Assembly (NCBI GenBank): GCA_001689405.1
Contig: LUJO01000026.1
Location: forward strand, 1 to 26,328
Direction: 5' to 3'
DNA: 26,328 nt
Source of the DNA: Candidatus Homeothermus arabinoxylanisolvens
Lineage (GTDB): Bacteria > Bacteroidota > Bacteroidia > Bacteroidales > Muribaculaceae
Below are positions 1 to 6,576 of this stretch, piece after piece (the first letter of the stretch is position 1; each line of letters begins with the position of its first letter). The position numbers and the translations under genes were made by a program. The notes under the pieces are model-generated. The model was given only the letters and a program-made list of their open reading frames with translations, did no database searches and was not told the origin of the DNA.

Positions 1-197
1 ATGTTCTCCACCTCCTTTTTTTGTTGGCTTCTTTGTGAAGCTGTTTCGGCACGCTGTTTTTTTTCCTGCCTTTTCTTATCCTTATAGGCATGGGATGAGC
101 AATGGTGAGAGCAGAATTGAGTTGAGAGTTTTTGAGCCTCAAACTCCTTCCCACACCATGCACAGATTTTTTTAATTCTGATGACTGATGTTGCCAT
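1..197 (-). CDS. Cys-rich helix-turn-helix (excisionase-like) protein, N-terminal part, cut by window edge
   Basis: The frame opens with ATG at 197 and runs 65 codons without a stop to the window edge, so the C-terminal half is missing. It begins MATSVIRIKKICAWCGKEFE and shows a CxxC pair (Cys12, Cys15) and a CxxxC pair (Cys29, Cys33), consistent with a small zinc ribbon, followed by a Lys/Gln-rich linker. I recognise this N-terminus from Bacteroidales mobile-element proteins in which a zinc-ribbon-like head precedes an excisionase-type helix-turn-helix domain. That identification is from memory, and the helix-turn-helix part lies outside the window. A purine-rich CAGGAG sits only 3 nt from the ATG (201-206), too close for a normal Shine-Dalgarno. 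Codon use (AAA, CAA, AGA, TCA) is more AT-rich than in mnmE, which supports a horizontally acquired neighbour. Confidence 0.72.
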   Translation of the reverse strand, partial: MATSVIRIKKICAWCGKEFEAQKLSTQFCSHHCSSHAYKDKKRQEKKQRAETASQRSQQKKEVEN

Positions 198-209
198 TTT
201 CTCCTGTTT

Positions 210-230
210 ATTTCGCCACTCATTTCGCCA
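210..230. repeat. Direct repeat ATTTCGCCA x2
   Basis: ATTTCGCCA occurs at 210-218 and again at 222-230, a 12-bp period, directly upstream of the Cys-rich helix-turn-helix gene. This may be a regulator or recombination-factor site. The function is inferred from position only. Confidence 0.5.
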
Positions 231-235
231 AATTT

Positions 236-270
236 GTATATCCACGTATACCGATGTATATGGGTGTATA
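236..270. repeat. Four GTATA motifs at exact 10-bp spacing
   Basis: GTATA occurs at 236-240, 246-250, 256-260 and 266-270, each one helical turn apart, so all four face the same side of the DNA. The array lies 39-73 nt upstream of the start of the helix-turn-helix gene on the minus strand. It looks like a cooperative binding array for a DNA-binding protein, possibly the excisionase-like protein itself. The periodicity is seen directly; the role is inferred. Confidence 0.6.
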
Positions 271-371
271 CATCATCCATCATCTCGCTGGAGTGGTTTT
301 CAACCGATGACGATGAGAGCCAAATGAGGTACAAAAACGAGGAAAAAATAACTTGAAAACGACCACGAACG

Positions 372-459
372 ATTAAAACACCGACAAACAGATATAAAGA
401 AAGGCACTCATTTTGAGCGCCTTTCTGATATTTGGTGATATATTCTAATCGGTTTTAAT
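372..459. repeat. Imperfect inverted repeat around the mnmE terminator
   Basis: ATTAAAACACCGA at 372-384 is matched in inverted orientation by TCGGTTTTAAT at 449-459 (the arms differ by a two-base AC insertion). The two arms bracket the hairpin at 398-426 and sit between mnmE and the mobile-element edge. They may be an extended RNA stem or a remnant of an integration boundary. Confidence 0.4.
398..426 (-). terminator. Hairpin terminator downstream of mnmE
   Basis: AGAAAGGC (398-405) pairs with GCCTTTCT (419-426). After one mismatch the stem continues CTCA/TGAG with a TTT loop. It lies 41 nt past the mnmE stop on the minus strand and is followed by a moderately U-rich stretch (TTATATC), so it is the likely 3' end of the sigma-to-mnmE array. 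The near-symmetric stem could also act on the other strand. Confidence 0.6.
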
Positions 460-466
460 ACTATAC

Positions 467-1870
467 CTATTTACCGATGCAGAAGCGGGAGAAGATGGTG
501 CCGAGGATGTCGTCGGTGGTGATTTCGCCGGTGATTTCGCCGAGGTAGTGGATGGTTTCGCGGATGTCCTGCGCGATGAAATCGCCGGAGAGGTGCGAGG
601 CAAGGCCGTCAATGACACGGGCCATGGCTTCCTGCGAGCGCACAAGTGCCTCGTAGTGACGGGCGTTGGTAACTACAATCGCGTCCTGCCATTCGCCGAC
701 ACCGGAGGCTGAGACAAGCGAGGCGCATAACCGATCTATTCCGGCTCCGGTAGACGCTGCGATGTGGAGCTCTGTCATTCTGCCGGCAAAAGGCTTCATG
801 TATGATGACAATGCACCAATCTTGTTGACCGACAGCTCTTGTCCGGCTACGGCATCGCTTTTATTCCATGCCACGACGAGATGTGCGTCTTCGGGGATAT
901 GCTCGCGTATTCTCTCCCAAGTATCGGCTAACTCGTCACAGCCTGACGTCGAATCCACAACCCATATGACTATCGACGCGCGGTCTATCTGCTCCATGGT
1001 GCGCTCTATGCCAAGCGACTCCACAACGTCGTCCGTGTCGCGCAACCCGGCCGTATCGACAAGCCTGAATTGCAGTCCGTCGATCTCCATCATATCCTCG
1101 ATTATATCGCGTGTGGTGCCGTGGATATCGCTCACTATGGCGCGATTATCGCCGACAAGACGGTTAAGCAACGTTGACTTACCGGCATTGGTCGCCCCCA
1201 CGATAGCTACGGGAATACCCGACTTTATGGCCGAACCGGTTGAGAAGGAGCCGGCAAGCCGCGACACGACGGTGTGTATATGCCGTGCAAGCTCCGACAA
1301 CGCTTCACGCGAGGCAAACTCAACCTCCTCTTCCGAGAAGTCGAGCTCAAGCTCAAGCATCGACGCAAGGTCAAGCAAACGGCCACGGAGCTCTTTAAGG
1401 CACCGCGAAAAGTCGCCCTTCATCTGACTTACGGCAAGACGGTGTGCAGCCCGCGACGATGAAGCTATGACATCGGCCACCGCCTCGGCCTCGGCAAGAT
1501 CCATGCGGCCCGAGGCATAAGCCCTACGTGTAAATTCGCCCGGCAGGGCCAAGCGACATCCATTTCTGACAAGCAGATTAACGACCTCGCGCTGTATCCA
1601 CCGCGAACCGTGCACCGACACCTCAACTACATCTTCTCCGGTAAATGACTTCGGCGACCTGAACACCGTAGCCACCGCATTGTCGAGCACCTCGCCGCTC
1701 TCCTCGACTATTTCACCGAGATGAGCCGTATGACTTGCCACACCACTTAGTTTTTTGCCGCGCCATACTTTATCCACAATAGCCACGGCGTCCTTACCGC
1801 TTACTCTTATAACGGCTATGCCGCCCGTACCGGGAGGAGTAGATACGGCACAAATAGTATCGTCAATCAT
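467..1870 (-). CDS. mnmE: tRNA uridine-5-carboxymethylaminomethyl modification GTPase MnmE
   Basis: MnmE works with MnmG (GidA) to install the carboxymethylaminomethyl group on U34 of certain tRNAs. The 467-residue protein has an N-terminal tetrahydrofolate-binding domain (about 1-118), a helical domain interrupted by a G domain, and the C-terminal catalytic Cys. G1 is GATNAGKS at 225-232, G3 is DTAG at 272-275, G4 is NKSD at 336-339, and the chain ends FCIGK with Cys464. I chose ATG 1870 (MIDDTICAVSTPPGTGGIA), the family's usual N-terminus, rather than an upstream in-frame codon at 1909. The ATG overlaps the TGA of the nuclease gene as ATGA, so translation is probably coupled. No Shine-Dalgarno is visible. 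Length and motifs are normal for the family. Confidence 0.97.
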   Translation of the reverse strand: MIDDTICAVSTPPGTGGIAVIRVSGKDAVAIVDKVWRGKKLSGVASHTAHLGEIVEESGEVLDNAVATVFRSPKSFTGEDVVEVSVHGSRWIQREVVNLLVRNGCRLALPGEFTRRAYASGRMDLAEAEAVADVIASSSRAAHRLAVSQMKGDFSRCLKELRGRLLDLASMLELELDFSEEEVEFASREALSELARHIHTVVSRLAGSFSTGSAIKSGIPVAIVGATNAGKSTLLNRLVGDNRAIVSDIHGTTRDIIEDMMEIDGLQFRLVDTAGLRDTDDVVESLGIERTMEQIDRASIVIWVVDSTSGCDELADTWERIREHIPEDAHLVVAWNKSDAVAGQELSVNKIGALSSYMKPFAGRMTELHIAASTGAGIDRLCASLVSASGVGEWQDAIVVTNARHYEALVRSQEAMARVIDGLASHLSGDFIAQDIRETIHYLGEITGEITTDDILGTIFSRFCIGK

Positions 1871-2676
1871 TTTTTCGGCTTTAGGGTACTCCAATAGTGG
1901 AAACGGCACTCCGACTCCACCTGCGCCTCGACATCATCGGGAAGCGCACTGAAAAAATCATGTCCGGTCACTCTCTCCACCTCATCGATAGTCACCGCCG
2001 CCGCTTGCATGCCGCCGGACACCTTACCGTTATTCATTATAAACGCAATACCCCGGGGCGGGTCGGCATAAGGCGAAAGCACAACTTTAAAAAACCGGTG
2101 CGGCACAATCACCTTCGTATCACCGATAGTCTCAGTAAGATCATCGCTCAATACAGGTCCGGCTACGATTACAATAGCGCTGTCGGCCTGTGCCCATACC
2201 CGGCATTTCTCCTCAAGACGCATCCAAGCGCCGGAGTTAAGGTCATTATTCTGAGGGCAGATGTTTGTCATACAAAAAGACTGCTGCATGGCTACGGTAC
2301 TCCACTTCATGTCACCTGCCGGAGCCATATGCCCGCGGTCATAGCCCGAGTAAGAATAGTCCCACGGATTGGCACATCCGCTCACCGATTTATCTGCAAA
2401 AAAATCCTTGGCACGCGGCACAGTACCGGCCACCTCATCGGCAGTCAGCTCCCACGCCACCCAGTTAGGCACATGTGCGTCCTTATTAAACGACACCACC
2501 ATACCCTCGTAGTTTATCAGCTGTTCAGGAAGTCCTGTGGCGGTAACTACCTTTTCAAGCCCTGCAATATGCTCCGGAGCGACAGTCCGGTCGGGATTAT
2601 CATCACCCGAACATCCGGCTATGCTTCGGCCAAACACGCATAAAAGCGCCAATGGCAACAATATCTTTTTTCTCAT
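1867..2676 (-). CDS. Secreted DNA/RNA non-specific endonuclease, predicted lipoprotein
   Basis: A beta-beta-alpha-metal nuclease of the NucA/Serratia nuclease family, predicted to cut DNA and RNA outside the cytoplasm. The 269-residue protein starts with a lipoprotein signal (MRKKILLPLALLCVF) and a lipobox ending IAGC, with Cys22 as the acylated residue. The family motif DRGH is at 113-116 (His116 is the predicted general base), and the metal-binding Asn is probably Asn147 in the NICPQNNDLNSGAW segment. I preferred ATG 2676 over an in-frame GTG at 2703 because a TAnnTTTG promoter element lies between them and because the signal peptide then begins cleanly. The stop overlaps the mnmE start (ATGA). 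It could serve nucleic-acid scavenging or biofilm-DNA turnover; the substrate in the cell is unknown. Confidence 0.9.
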   Translation of the reverse strand: MRKKILLPLALLCVFGRSIAGCSGDDNPDRTVAPEHIAGLEKVVTATGLPEQLINYEGMVVSFNKDAHVPNWVAWELTADEVAGTVPRAKDFFADKSVSGCANPWDYSYSGYDRGHMAPAGDMKWSTVAMQQSFCMTNICPQNNDLNSGAWMRLEEKCRVWAQADSAIVIVAGPVLSDDLTETIGDTKVIVPHRFFKVVLSPYADPPRGIAFIMNNGKVSGGMQAAAVTIDEVERVTGHDFFSALPDDVEAQVESECRFHYWSTLKPKK

Positions 2677-2683
2677 AATTATG

Positions 2684-2691
2684 CAAAGATA
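2684..2691 (-). promoter_or_regulatory. -7 promoter element TATCTTTG for the nuclease gene
   Basis: TATCTTTG on the minus strand fits TAnnTTTG and ends 7 nt before ATG 2676. No clear TTTG -33 element is seen at 19-21 bp. If used, it gives nuclease and mnmE an internal promoter with almost no leader. Confidence 0.5.
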
Positions 2692-2730
2692 GCGGTTTTT
2701 CACCTAAGCTACGCCGCCAACCTGCAAATT

Positions 2731-3600
2731 TTACATGGCCCAGATGATTCCGGTCGATATTGAGGAGAACTGCGGCCCGCAGCCGCTTTTTATCAACTTC
2801 ATCGGCGAGTACCGTACATAAAGTCCCCACCCGTGATAACTCAGTGCGCCATACAGGTCTACCGTAACCTTATGCGCATATATGCCTCCGGCCCGATCAG
2901 TATGTCCGATACGCCCTACCTCATAGGTCGTCTTGAGGCTGCTACGCGTAGTCACATTAAGCACCGGTCCGACATGCAGCCCGCAGTGCCGCCCTAAACG
3001 GCGACCGTAGATAAGCGGCATCGACAGAGTCTCCACCCTTAACCGTGAACTGCCCCCATGGGCATCAGCCGGATATGGCTCCACCGATATGGCTCCGTCA
3101 GTCTTGACGAAACGGCCGGTAGAATTGAGAGCATAATTTCGCGCGTTATACCCCACGCCGAAAGTCAGCCAGTTTTGACTGTTCCAGTAAGCACGCAGCC
3201 CGAGAATAAACAGCAGCGAGAACTCATAGGACTTTGCCGCCTCTACATGCAACCCCGAAGGCGCTCCGACCGCATTGACAAGCCCCGCACTTATACCTCC
3301 AAATATCAGATCCCAGTCTACCGGCCCGGTCCTGTACAACAACGACAGTCCGCTGGCTCCCGTACGCTTTCTGCGCATGGCCGATATGGCCACATCATTA
3401 TCCTCTCTTACATAATCATACTCAACCACACTGTCAGGAGCGACTTCCAACTTAAGTCTGATGCCCTCCGGCGACTCGGTAAATACTATTTTCTCCGGGT
3501 TATCGACCGACATAATCGTATCAGGCTCGCCGACATTCACTTCCGCAGCAGCCGACATAGCAGCCACAGCCGCCGCCATTGCTATAAAAATCCTTTTCAT
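2731..3600 (-). CDS. Outer-membrane beta-barrel protein (distal tandem paralog)
   Basis: A 289-residue protein with a Sec signal peptide (MKRIFIAMAAAVAAMSAAA, cleavage probably near residue 19-20). It is followed by an acidic soluble stretch and then alternating aromatic/hydrophobic segments typical of a small beta-barrel of the PorT-like/OMP_b-brl class. The C-terminal region has YVRYSPMKLIKSGCGP and ends in hydrophobic residues plus Met. The same signature occurs in the adjacent upstream gene, so the two are sister copies. Positions after the signal peptide diverge strongly and the C-terminal third is best conserved. It is separated from the neighbour by 16 nt and co-directional with the sigma factor genes. 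Ligand or function is unknown. Confidence 0.8.
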   Translation of the reverse strand: MKRIFIAMAAAVAAMSAAAEVNVGEPDTIMSVDNPEKIVFTESPEGIRLKLEVAPDSVVEYDYVREDNDVAISAMRRKRTGASGLSLLYRTGPVDWDLIFGGISAGLVNAVGAPSGLHVEAAKSYEFSLLFILGLRAYWNSQNWLTFGVGYNARNYALNSTGRFVKTDGAISVEPYPADAHGGSSRLRVETLSMPLIYGRRLGRHCGLHVGPVLNVTTRSSLKTTYEVGRIGHTDRAGGIYAHKVTVDLYGALSYHGWGLYVRYSPMKLIKSGCGPQFSSISTGIIWAM

Positions 3601-3616
3601 AATAGTATATCACGCA

Positions 3617-4492
3617 TTACATCGGGAGCATAACTCCAACCGAAAACGACTTAATATCGGGCCCGCAACCCGTCTTCATGACACTGACAGGCGAGTACTT
3701 CACATAAACCGAAAAAATGCCTATCATACCGGTCGATGCCATAAAATCGACGGAAACCTTACGTTGCTGAAGCCTCTTGTACGACTCCTTTATCTCTATA
3801 CCATCGTAGTCGTAGCACGAATTGGCCGACGCATGCAGATTGAAGTTAACCACCGCTCCAAGCCTTACTCCCCATTTGCGATAGATACGCTGAGTCATCA
3901 TCAACGGCACATTCAGATGAAATATCTGAAGTCGCGAGTGACGGCCTTGAGTGTCATCGGGATAGCCGTCGACTACAAAGTCGCCGTCAGAGTTTTTGTA
4001 AAATCGGGTTCCACCCTTGTGAGTACGGTAGCTCTTGAAGCCGAAGCCCAATCCCACCGACCATCGCGGGCCGTTGCGCCACGGACGGTATTCCCAACCG
4101 AGCAGATTGAGTATGCCCCACTCTATGGAGCGGCCCATGGCAAGATTCAGATTGTCAGGAGTATCAAACGAGTTTATAAATCCCATATAGATGCCGTAGC
4201 TGACCTCTTCAGTGCCGCCATATCCCCGGCGCGACTTTTTCACAAAGCCCGGTATGTTCAGTATCCATTCATCATTGTCAGATACACTGTCGGTCACTTG
4301 CGAACGGTAAACATAATCGGTCGACTCACCGTCATAGTTGTTTATCGTCACCACCACTCCTTTTCCCGTCGAAGTCACGGTCACCTGTTCAGCCTTATCG
4401 GCCACAAGCAGCGTATCGGCCGGCTCAGTCTGTTGCGCCGACACAGCCACAGCCGAAACCGCCATAAGCAACATTGCAAATCTCTTTTTCAT
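3617..4492 (-). CDS. Outer-membrane beta-barrel protein (proximal tandem paralog)
   Basis: A 291-residue protein with a signal peptide (MKKRFAMLLMAVSAVAVSAQ, cleavage probably near Ala19/Gln20), then a roughly 70-residue soluble region rich in Thr/Asp/Val, then barrel-like strands. The C-terminal segment YVKYSPVSVMKTGCGP followed by a SxSxG motif matches the next gene downstream, and both proteins end in Met after hydrophobic residues. The lengths (291 and 289) are almost identical, consistent with tandem duplication followed by divergence. It starts 19 nt after the small secreted protein gene. The barrel fold is inferred from strand pattern and family resemblance; no specific function can be assigned. 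Confidence 0.8.
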   Translation of the reverse strand: MKKRFAMLLMAVSAVAVSAQQTEPADTLLVADKAEQVTVTSTGKGVVVTINNYDGESTDYVYRSQVTDSVSDNDEWILNIPGFVKKSRRGYGGTEEVSYGIYMGFINSFDTPDNLNLAMGRSIEWGILNLLGWEYRPWRNGPRWSVGLGFGFKSYRTHKGGTRFYKNSDGDFVVDGYPDDTQGRHSRLQIFHLNVPLMMTQRIYRKWGVRLGAVVNFNLHASANSCYDYDGIEIKESYKRLQQRKVSVDFMASTGMIGIFSVYVKYSPVSVMKTGCGPDIKSFSVGVMLPM

Positions 4493-4511
4493 TGTATCGT
4501 ATATATTACAT

Positions 4512-4958
4512 TTATTTTTTCAACATTCTTTTGACCGCGGCCCTTCCGGCACGCCCCTCGATATAGATAAGTATCAGTTTGTCCTTGCCCACGGCGTGCT
4601 GGTTCAGATAAAACAGATAGCGGTTCAACTCACTGTCCGGCACCGGCTTGAGCGTATAATAACCGTAATAAAGCCTGCCGTTGCGAAACGCCACCTCTTT
4701 GTCCAAAGCCCCTGCGGCATCCTTCATAACCGCCGCCTCAAACACCGGCACCTCACCGGGCAGCCCCGACAAAGTGAGGCTATGATACACCGAAAGATTA
4801 TATTCCCACAAGCCCGAGCCGCTTATCACGGTTTCGGTAGCGTGCACATTGTCGCGGTATGGTCCGTTAAACAGACTGTTTATATTCAGTCCATCCTGCG
4901 CACCGGCAGTCAAGGCCGACGACATAGCTATAGTCAATATCAATGCGTTAAGTTTCAT
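4512..4958 (-). CDS. Small secreted protein, DUF6108-like
   Basis: A 148-residue protein with a signal peptide (MKLNALILTIAMSSALTAGA before QDG). It resembles Bacteroidales proteins annotated DUF6108, an assignment from memory that should be treated as tentative. The mature part has a repeated-hydroxyl segment (ETVISGSGLWEYNLSVYHS), a short Tyr-rich strand (GRLYYGYYTL) and a basic C-terminus (GRAGRAAVKRMLKK), which is unusual for an exported protein. No catalytic motif is visible. It lies 12 nt after the anti-sigma-like gene and just before the two barrels, so it probably belongs to the same envelope response unit, perhaps as a periplasmic partner of a barrel. Confidence 0.7.
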   Translation of the reverse strand: MKLNALILTIAMSSALTAGAQDGLNINSLFNGPYRDNVHATETVISGSGLWEYNLSVYHSLTLSGLPGEVPVFEAAVMKDAAGALDKEVAFRNGRLYYGYYTLKPVPDSELNRYLFYLNQHAVGKDKLILIYIEGRAGRAAVKRMLKK

Positions 4959-4970
4959 ATCGCACCATTT

Positions 4971-5441
4971 TTAAAATTCGATTTCGTCAAAAGCGTTGCC
5001 CACAGTCTGCATCTGTATTCTTACGTCACGTCCTATATCGGACGAAGCCTCTTCAATCGCCGACAAATCACAATGCATGATACTGAACACATCGTCATCA
5101 TTATCGACCCGTTGTCCGCCTACATATGCATAGCACTCTCCCCGCGGCATTTCACCATAAGTCATGTACCCTGCCGCCACAGCAACGACAACGGCTATCG
5201 CTGCGGCCATCTGCAACAGTCTTCTTACCGGTGCAAAGGTCTTTGCGGAGCGGCGTTTTCCAACCGCACAGTATCCGGCTACGGCACGGGCCTCATCGAG
5301 AACAGGACTTGACTCGTCCGTCATAGCAAGCCGGCGCAGAAACCGCACCTCCTCGTCCTCGTCAAGAAGGCAATCAAAATAGCGCTGCGCCAATAGCTCA
5401 AGCCCACGCACCGACTGTCGTTTATCTTCAGGTTTATTCAT
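4971..5441 (-). CDS. One-pass membrane protein, probable anti-sigma factor
   Basis: A 156-residue protein with an acidic/charged cytosolic N-terminus (about 1-74, including a RYFDCLLDEDEE helix), one membrane segment at about 76-94 and a periplasmic tail of about 60 residues rich in Asp. This architecture and its position directly after an ECF sigma gene, with an 8-bp overlap (5434-5441), are the usual signs of a cognate anti-sigma factor. It lacks the FecR-type domain of TonB-linked anti-sigma factors, so signalling probably differs from the starch/iron uptake sensors. I see no conserved zinc-binding HxxxCxxC motif. Function is inferred from context. Confidence 0.75.
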   Translation of the reverse strand: MNKPEDKRQSVRGLELLAQRYFDCLLDEDEEVRFLRRLAMTDESSPVLDEARAVAGYCAVGKRRSAKTFAPVRRLLQMAAAIAVVVAVAAGYMTYGEMPRGECYAYVGGQRVDNDDDVFSIMHCDLSAIEEASSDIGRDVRIQMQTVGNAFDEIEF

Positions 5442-5931
5442 ATCCGGTATTCTTATATATTTCTCTTATCGTTTTTCTGGCCCGGCTCAGTATCATCCTT
5501 ACGTTTTCCTGTGTCGTTCCTATCTCTTCGGCAATATCGCAATAGGCCATCCCTTCAATGTCATGCATTCTCAACACAGCCTGTTGGCGAGGACTTAGAT
5601 GCTTGTCTATTATCGACTTTATACGGGCATACAGCTCCTCGCGGTCATCCACGTCGTCGGAGGCCGCTATGTCGCCGGCTTCATCCATGCTCACGGCAAT
5701 CCTCACCTTCCTGCGCCGTAGCATGTCAAGAGCCACATGCCGTACAGCCGTAACCGACAGGCCCGCCGCATCCTTTTCGGTTTTAATTGCGTCACGACGT
5801 TGCCAAAGCCTGAAAAAAGCATCTTGAAGAGCATCATCCGCGGCATCGTCGTCACCGAGCATACGCGCGGCGCACCGGCCGAGTCCGGCCCTGAGCCTCA
5901 AAAACGTCGATGTCAGTTGATGTTGATCCAT
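5434..5931 (-). CDS. ECF-type RNA polymerase sigma factor
   Basis: A 165-residue sigma-70 family protein with region 2 at about residues 10-75 (DALQDAFFRLWQRR, then RHVALDMLRRR) and region 4 at about 104-158 (LSPRQQAVLRMHDIEGMAY, then EEIGTTQENVRMILSRARK). A polar Asp-rich linker joins them, and no region 1 or 3 is present, as in ECF sigma factors. I used ATG 5931 (MDQHQLTSTF) instead of an upstream in-frame start at 5985 that adds 18 unlikely residues. It heads the array of anti-sigma, small secreted protein, two barrels and nuclease. No TAnnTTTG element is found on this strand between 5932 and 6160, which fits transcription by an alternative sigma, possibly itself. Confidence 0.92.
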   Translation of the reverse strand: MDQHQLTSTFLRLRAGLGRCAARMLGDDDAADDALQDAFFRLWQRRDAIKTEKDAAGLSVTAVRHVALDMLRRRKVRIAVSMDEAGDIAASDDVDDREELYARIKSIIDKHLSPRQQAVLRMHDIEGMAYCDIAEEIGTTQENVRMILSRARKTIREIYKNTGYE

Positions 5932-6124
5932 TGCTTTTTTGGTCGTTTCTATCGTGTAAACGCACACCCTTGCGGTTTGTAACAACAGTATGCCGATTTT
6001 TTCACTGTGCGAATTTAATCAATATCCCGTCCACATATGTTATTAATTGGACAACATTTGCATCAGCCTCCCGCAATGTAGACTTTCCCCGATGAGCCGC
6101 ATGGCGGCAAAAACGGCTCCGGAT

Positions 6125-6156
6125 TTTGTCAGCTTACAGTTTTTACTCTATCTTTG
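6125..6156 (+). promoter_or_regulatory. Bacteroidales housekeeping promoter for yjbQ-rsgA operon
   Basis: TTTG at 6125-6128, a 20-bp spacer and TATCTTTG at 6149-6156 match the TTTG-N19-21-TAnnTTTG consensus exactly. The box ends 4 nt before ATG 6161, so the transcript would be leaderless or nearly so. Confidence 0.8.
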
Positions 6157-6160
6157 TATT

Positions 6161-6574
6161 ATGGTACTACAGAAAGAGATTACACTTGCTCCCCGGAAAA
6201 GAGGCGTACACCTCGTGACGGGCGACATACAGAAAGAGTTGACCGACCTGCCCTCAAAAGGCATTGTCAACCTGCTCATAAAACATACATCGGCTGCACT
6301 GGCACTTAATGAAAACGCCGATCCCGACGTACGGAGCGACCTTGCGGCTATATTTGACCGGATGGTACCGGAGAACGCGCCATATTATCTGCATACCATG
6401 GAGGGCTCCGATGACATGCCGGCTCATGCCAAGTCGGTGCTTGTCGGCCCGTCGTTAACCATACCCGTCACCGGACGGCGTCTTAATCTCGGCATGTGGC
6501 AGGGCATATATCTATGTGAATTCCGCGACTACGGAGGGCCGCGTAAAATTGTCATAACTATAATAGGCGAATAA
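6161..6574 (+). CDS. yjbQ: YjbQ/UPF0047 family protein
   Basis: A 137-residue protein of the YjbQ (UPF0047) family, small trimeric cytosolic proteins for which weak thiamin-phosphate-synthase-like activity has been reported but whose main role is unsettled. Family hallmarks are the HTSAALALNENADPDVRSDL segment with its conserved His, and the C-terminal GMWQGIYLCEFRDYGG...RKIVITIIGE stretch. I chose ATG 6161, because a perfect promoter element ends at 6156 and an in-frame ATG at 6047 would place 38 unrelated residues in front. It is followed after 2 nt by rsgA, so the two are probably cotranscribed. Confidence 0.93.
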   Translation: MVLQKEITLAPRKRGVHLVTGDIQKELTDLPSKGIVNLLIKHTSAALALNENADPDVRSDLAAIFDRMVPENAPYYLHTMEGSDDMPAHAKSVLVGPSLTIPVTGRRLNLGMWQGIYLCEFRDYGGPRKIVITIIGE

Positions 6575-6576
6575 TA

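Noticed and set aside
1897..2643. Plus-strand open frame of 248 codons opposite the nuclease
   Set aside because: The minus strand carries the DRGH nuclease motif and a lipobox; the antisense frame shows no domain features.
3461..4534. Long open frame on the plus strand (357 codons) opposite the proximal barrel gene
   Set aside because: It is antisense to a gene with a clear signal peptide and paralog, is rich in Arg/His/Ile, and resembles no family I know; it is a by-product of codon bias.
4338..5312. Plus-strand open frame of 324 codons opposite the small secreted protein and anti-sigma genes
   Set aside because: It crosses two real minus-strand genes and their spacer, has no start context or family resemblance.
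6094..6119. Overlapping hairpins (GCCGC/GCGGC and GAGCCG/CGGCTC) as an attenuator or riboswitch
   Set aside because: They lie upstream of the yjbQ promoter, so would not be in that transcript, and no known riboswitch core is visible.
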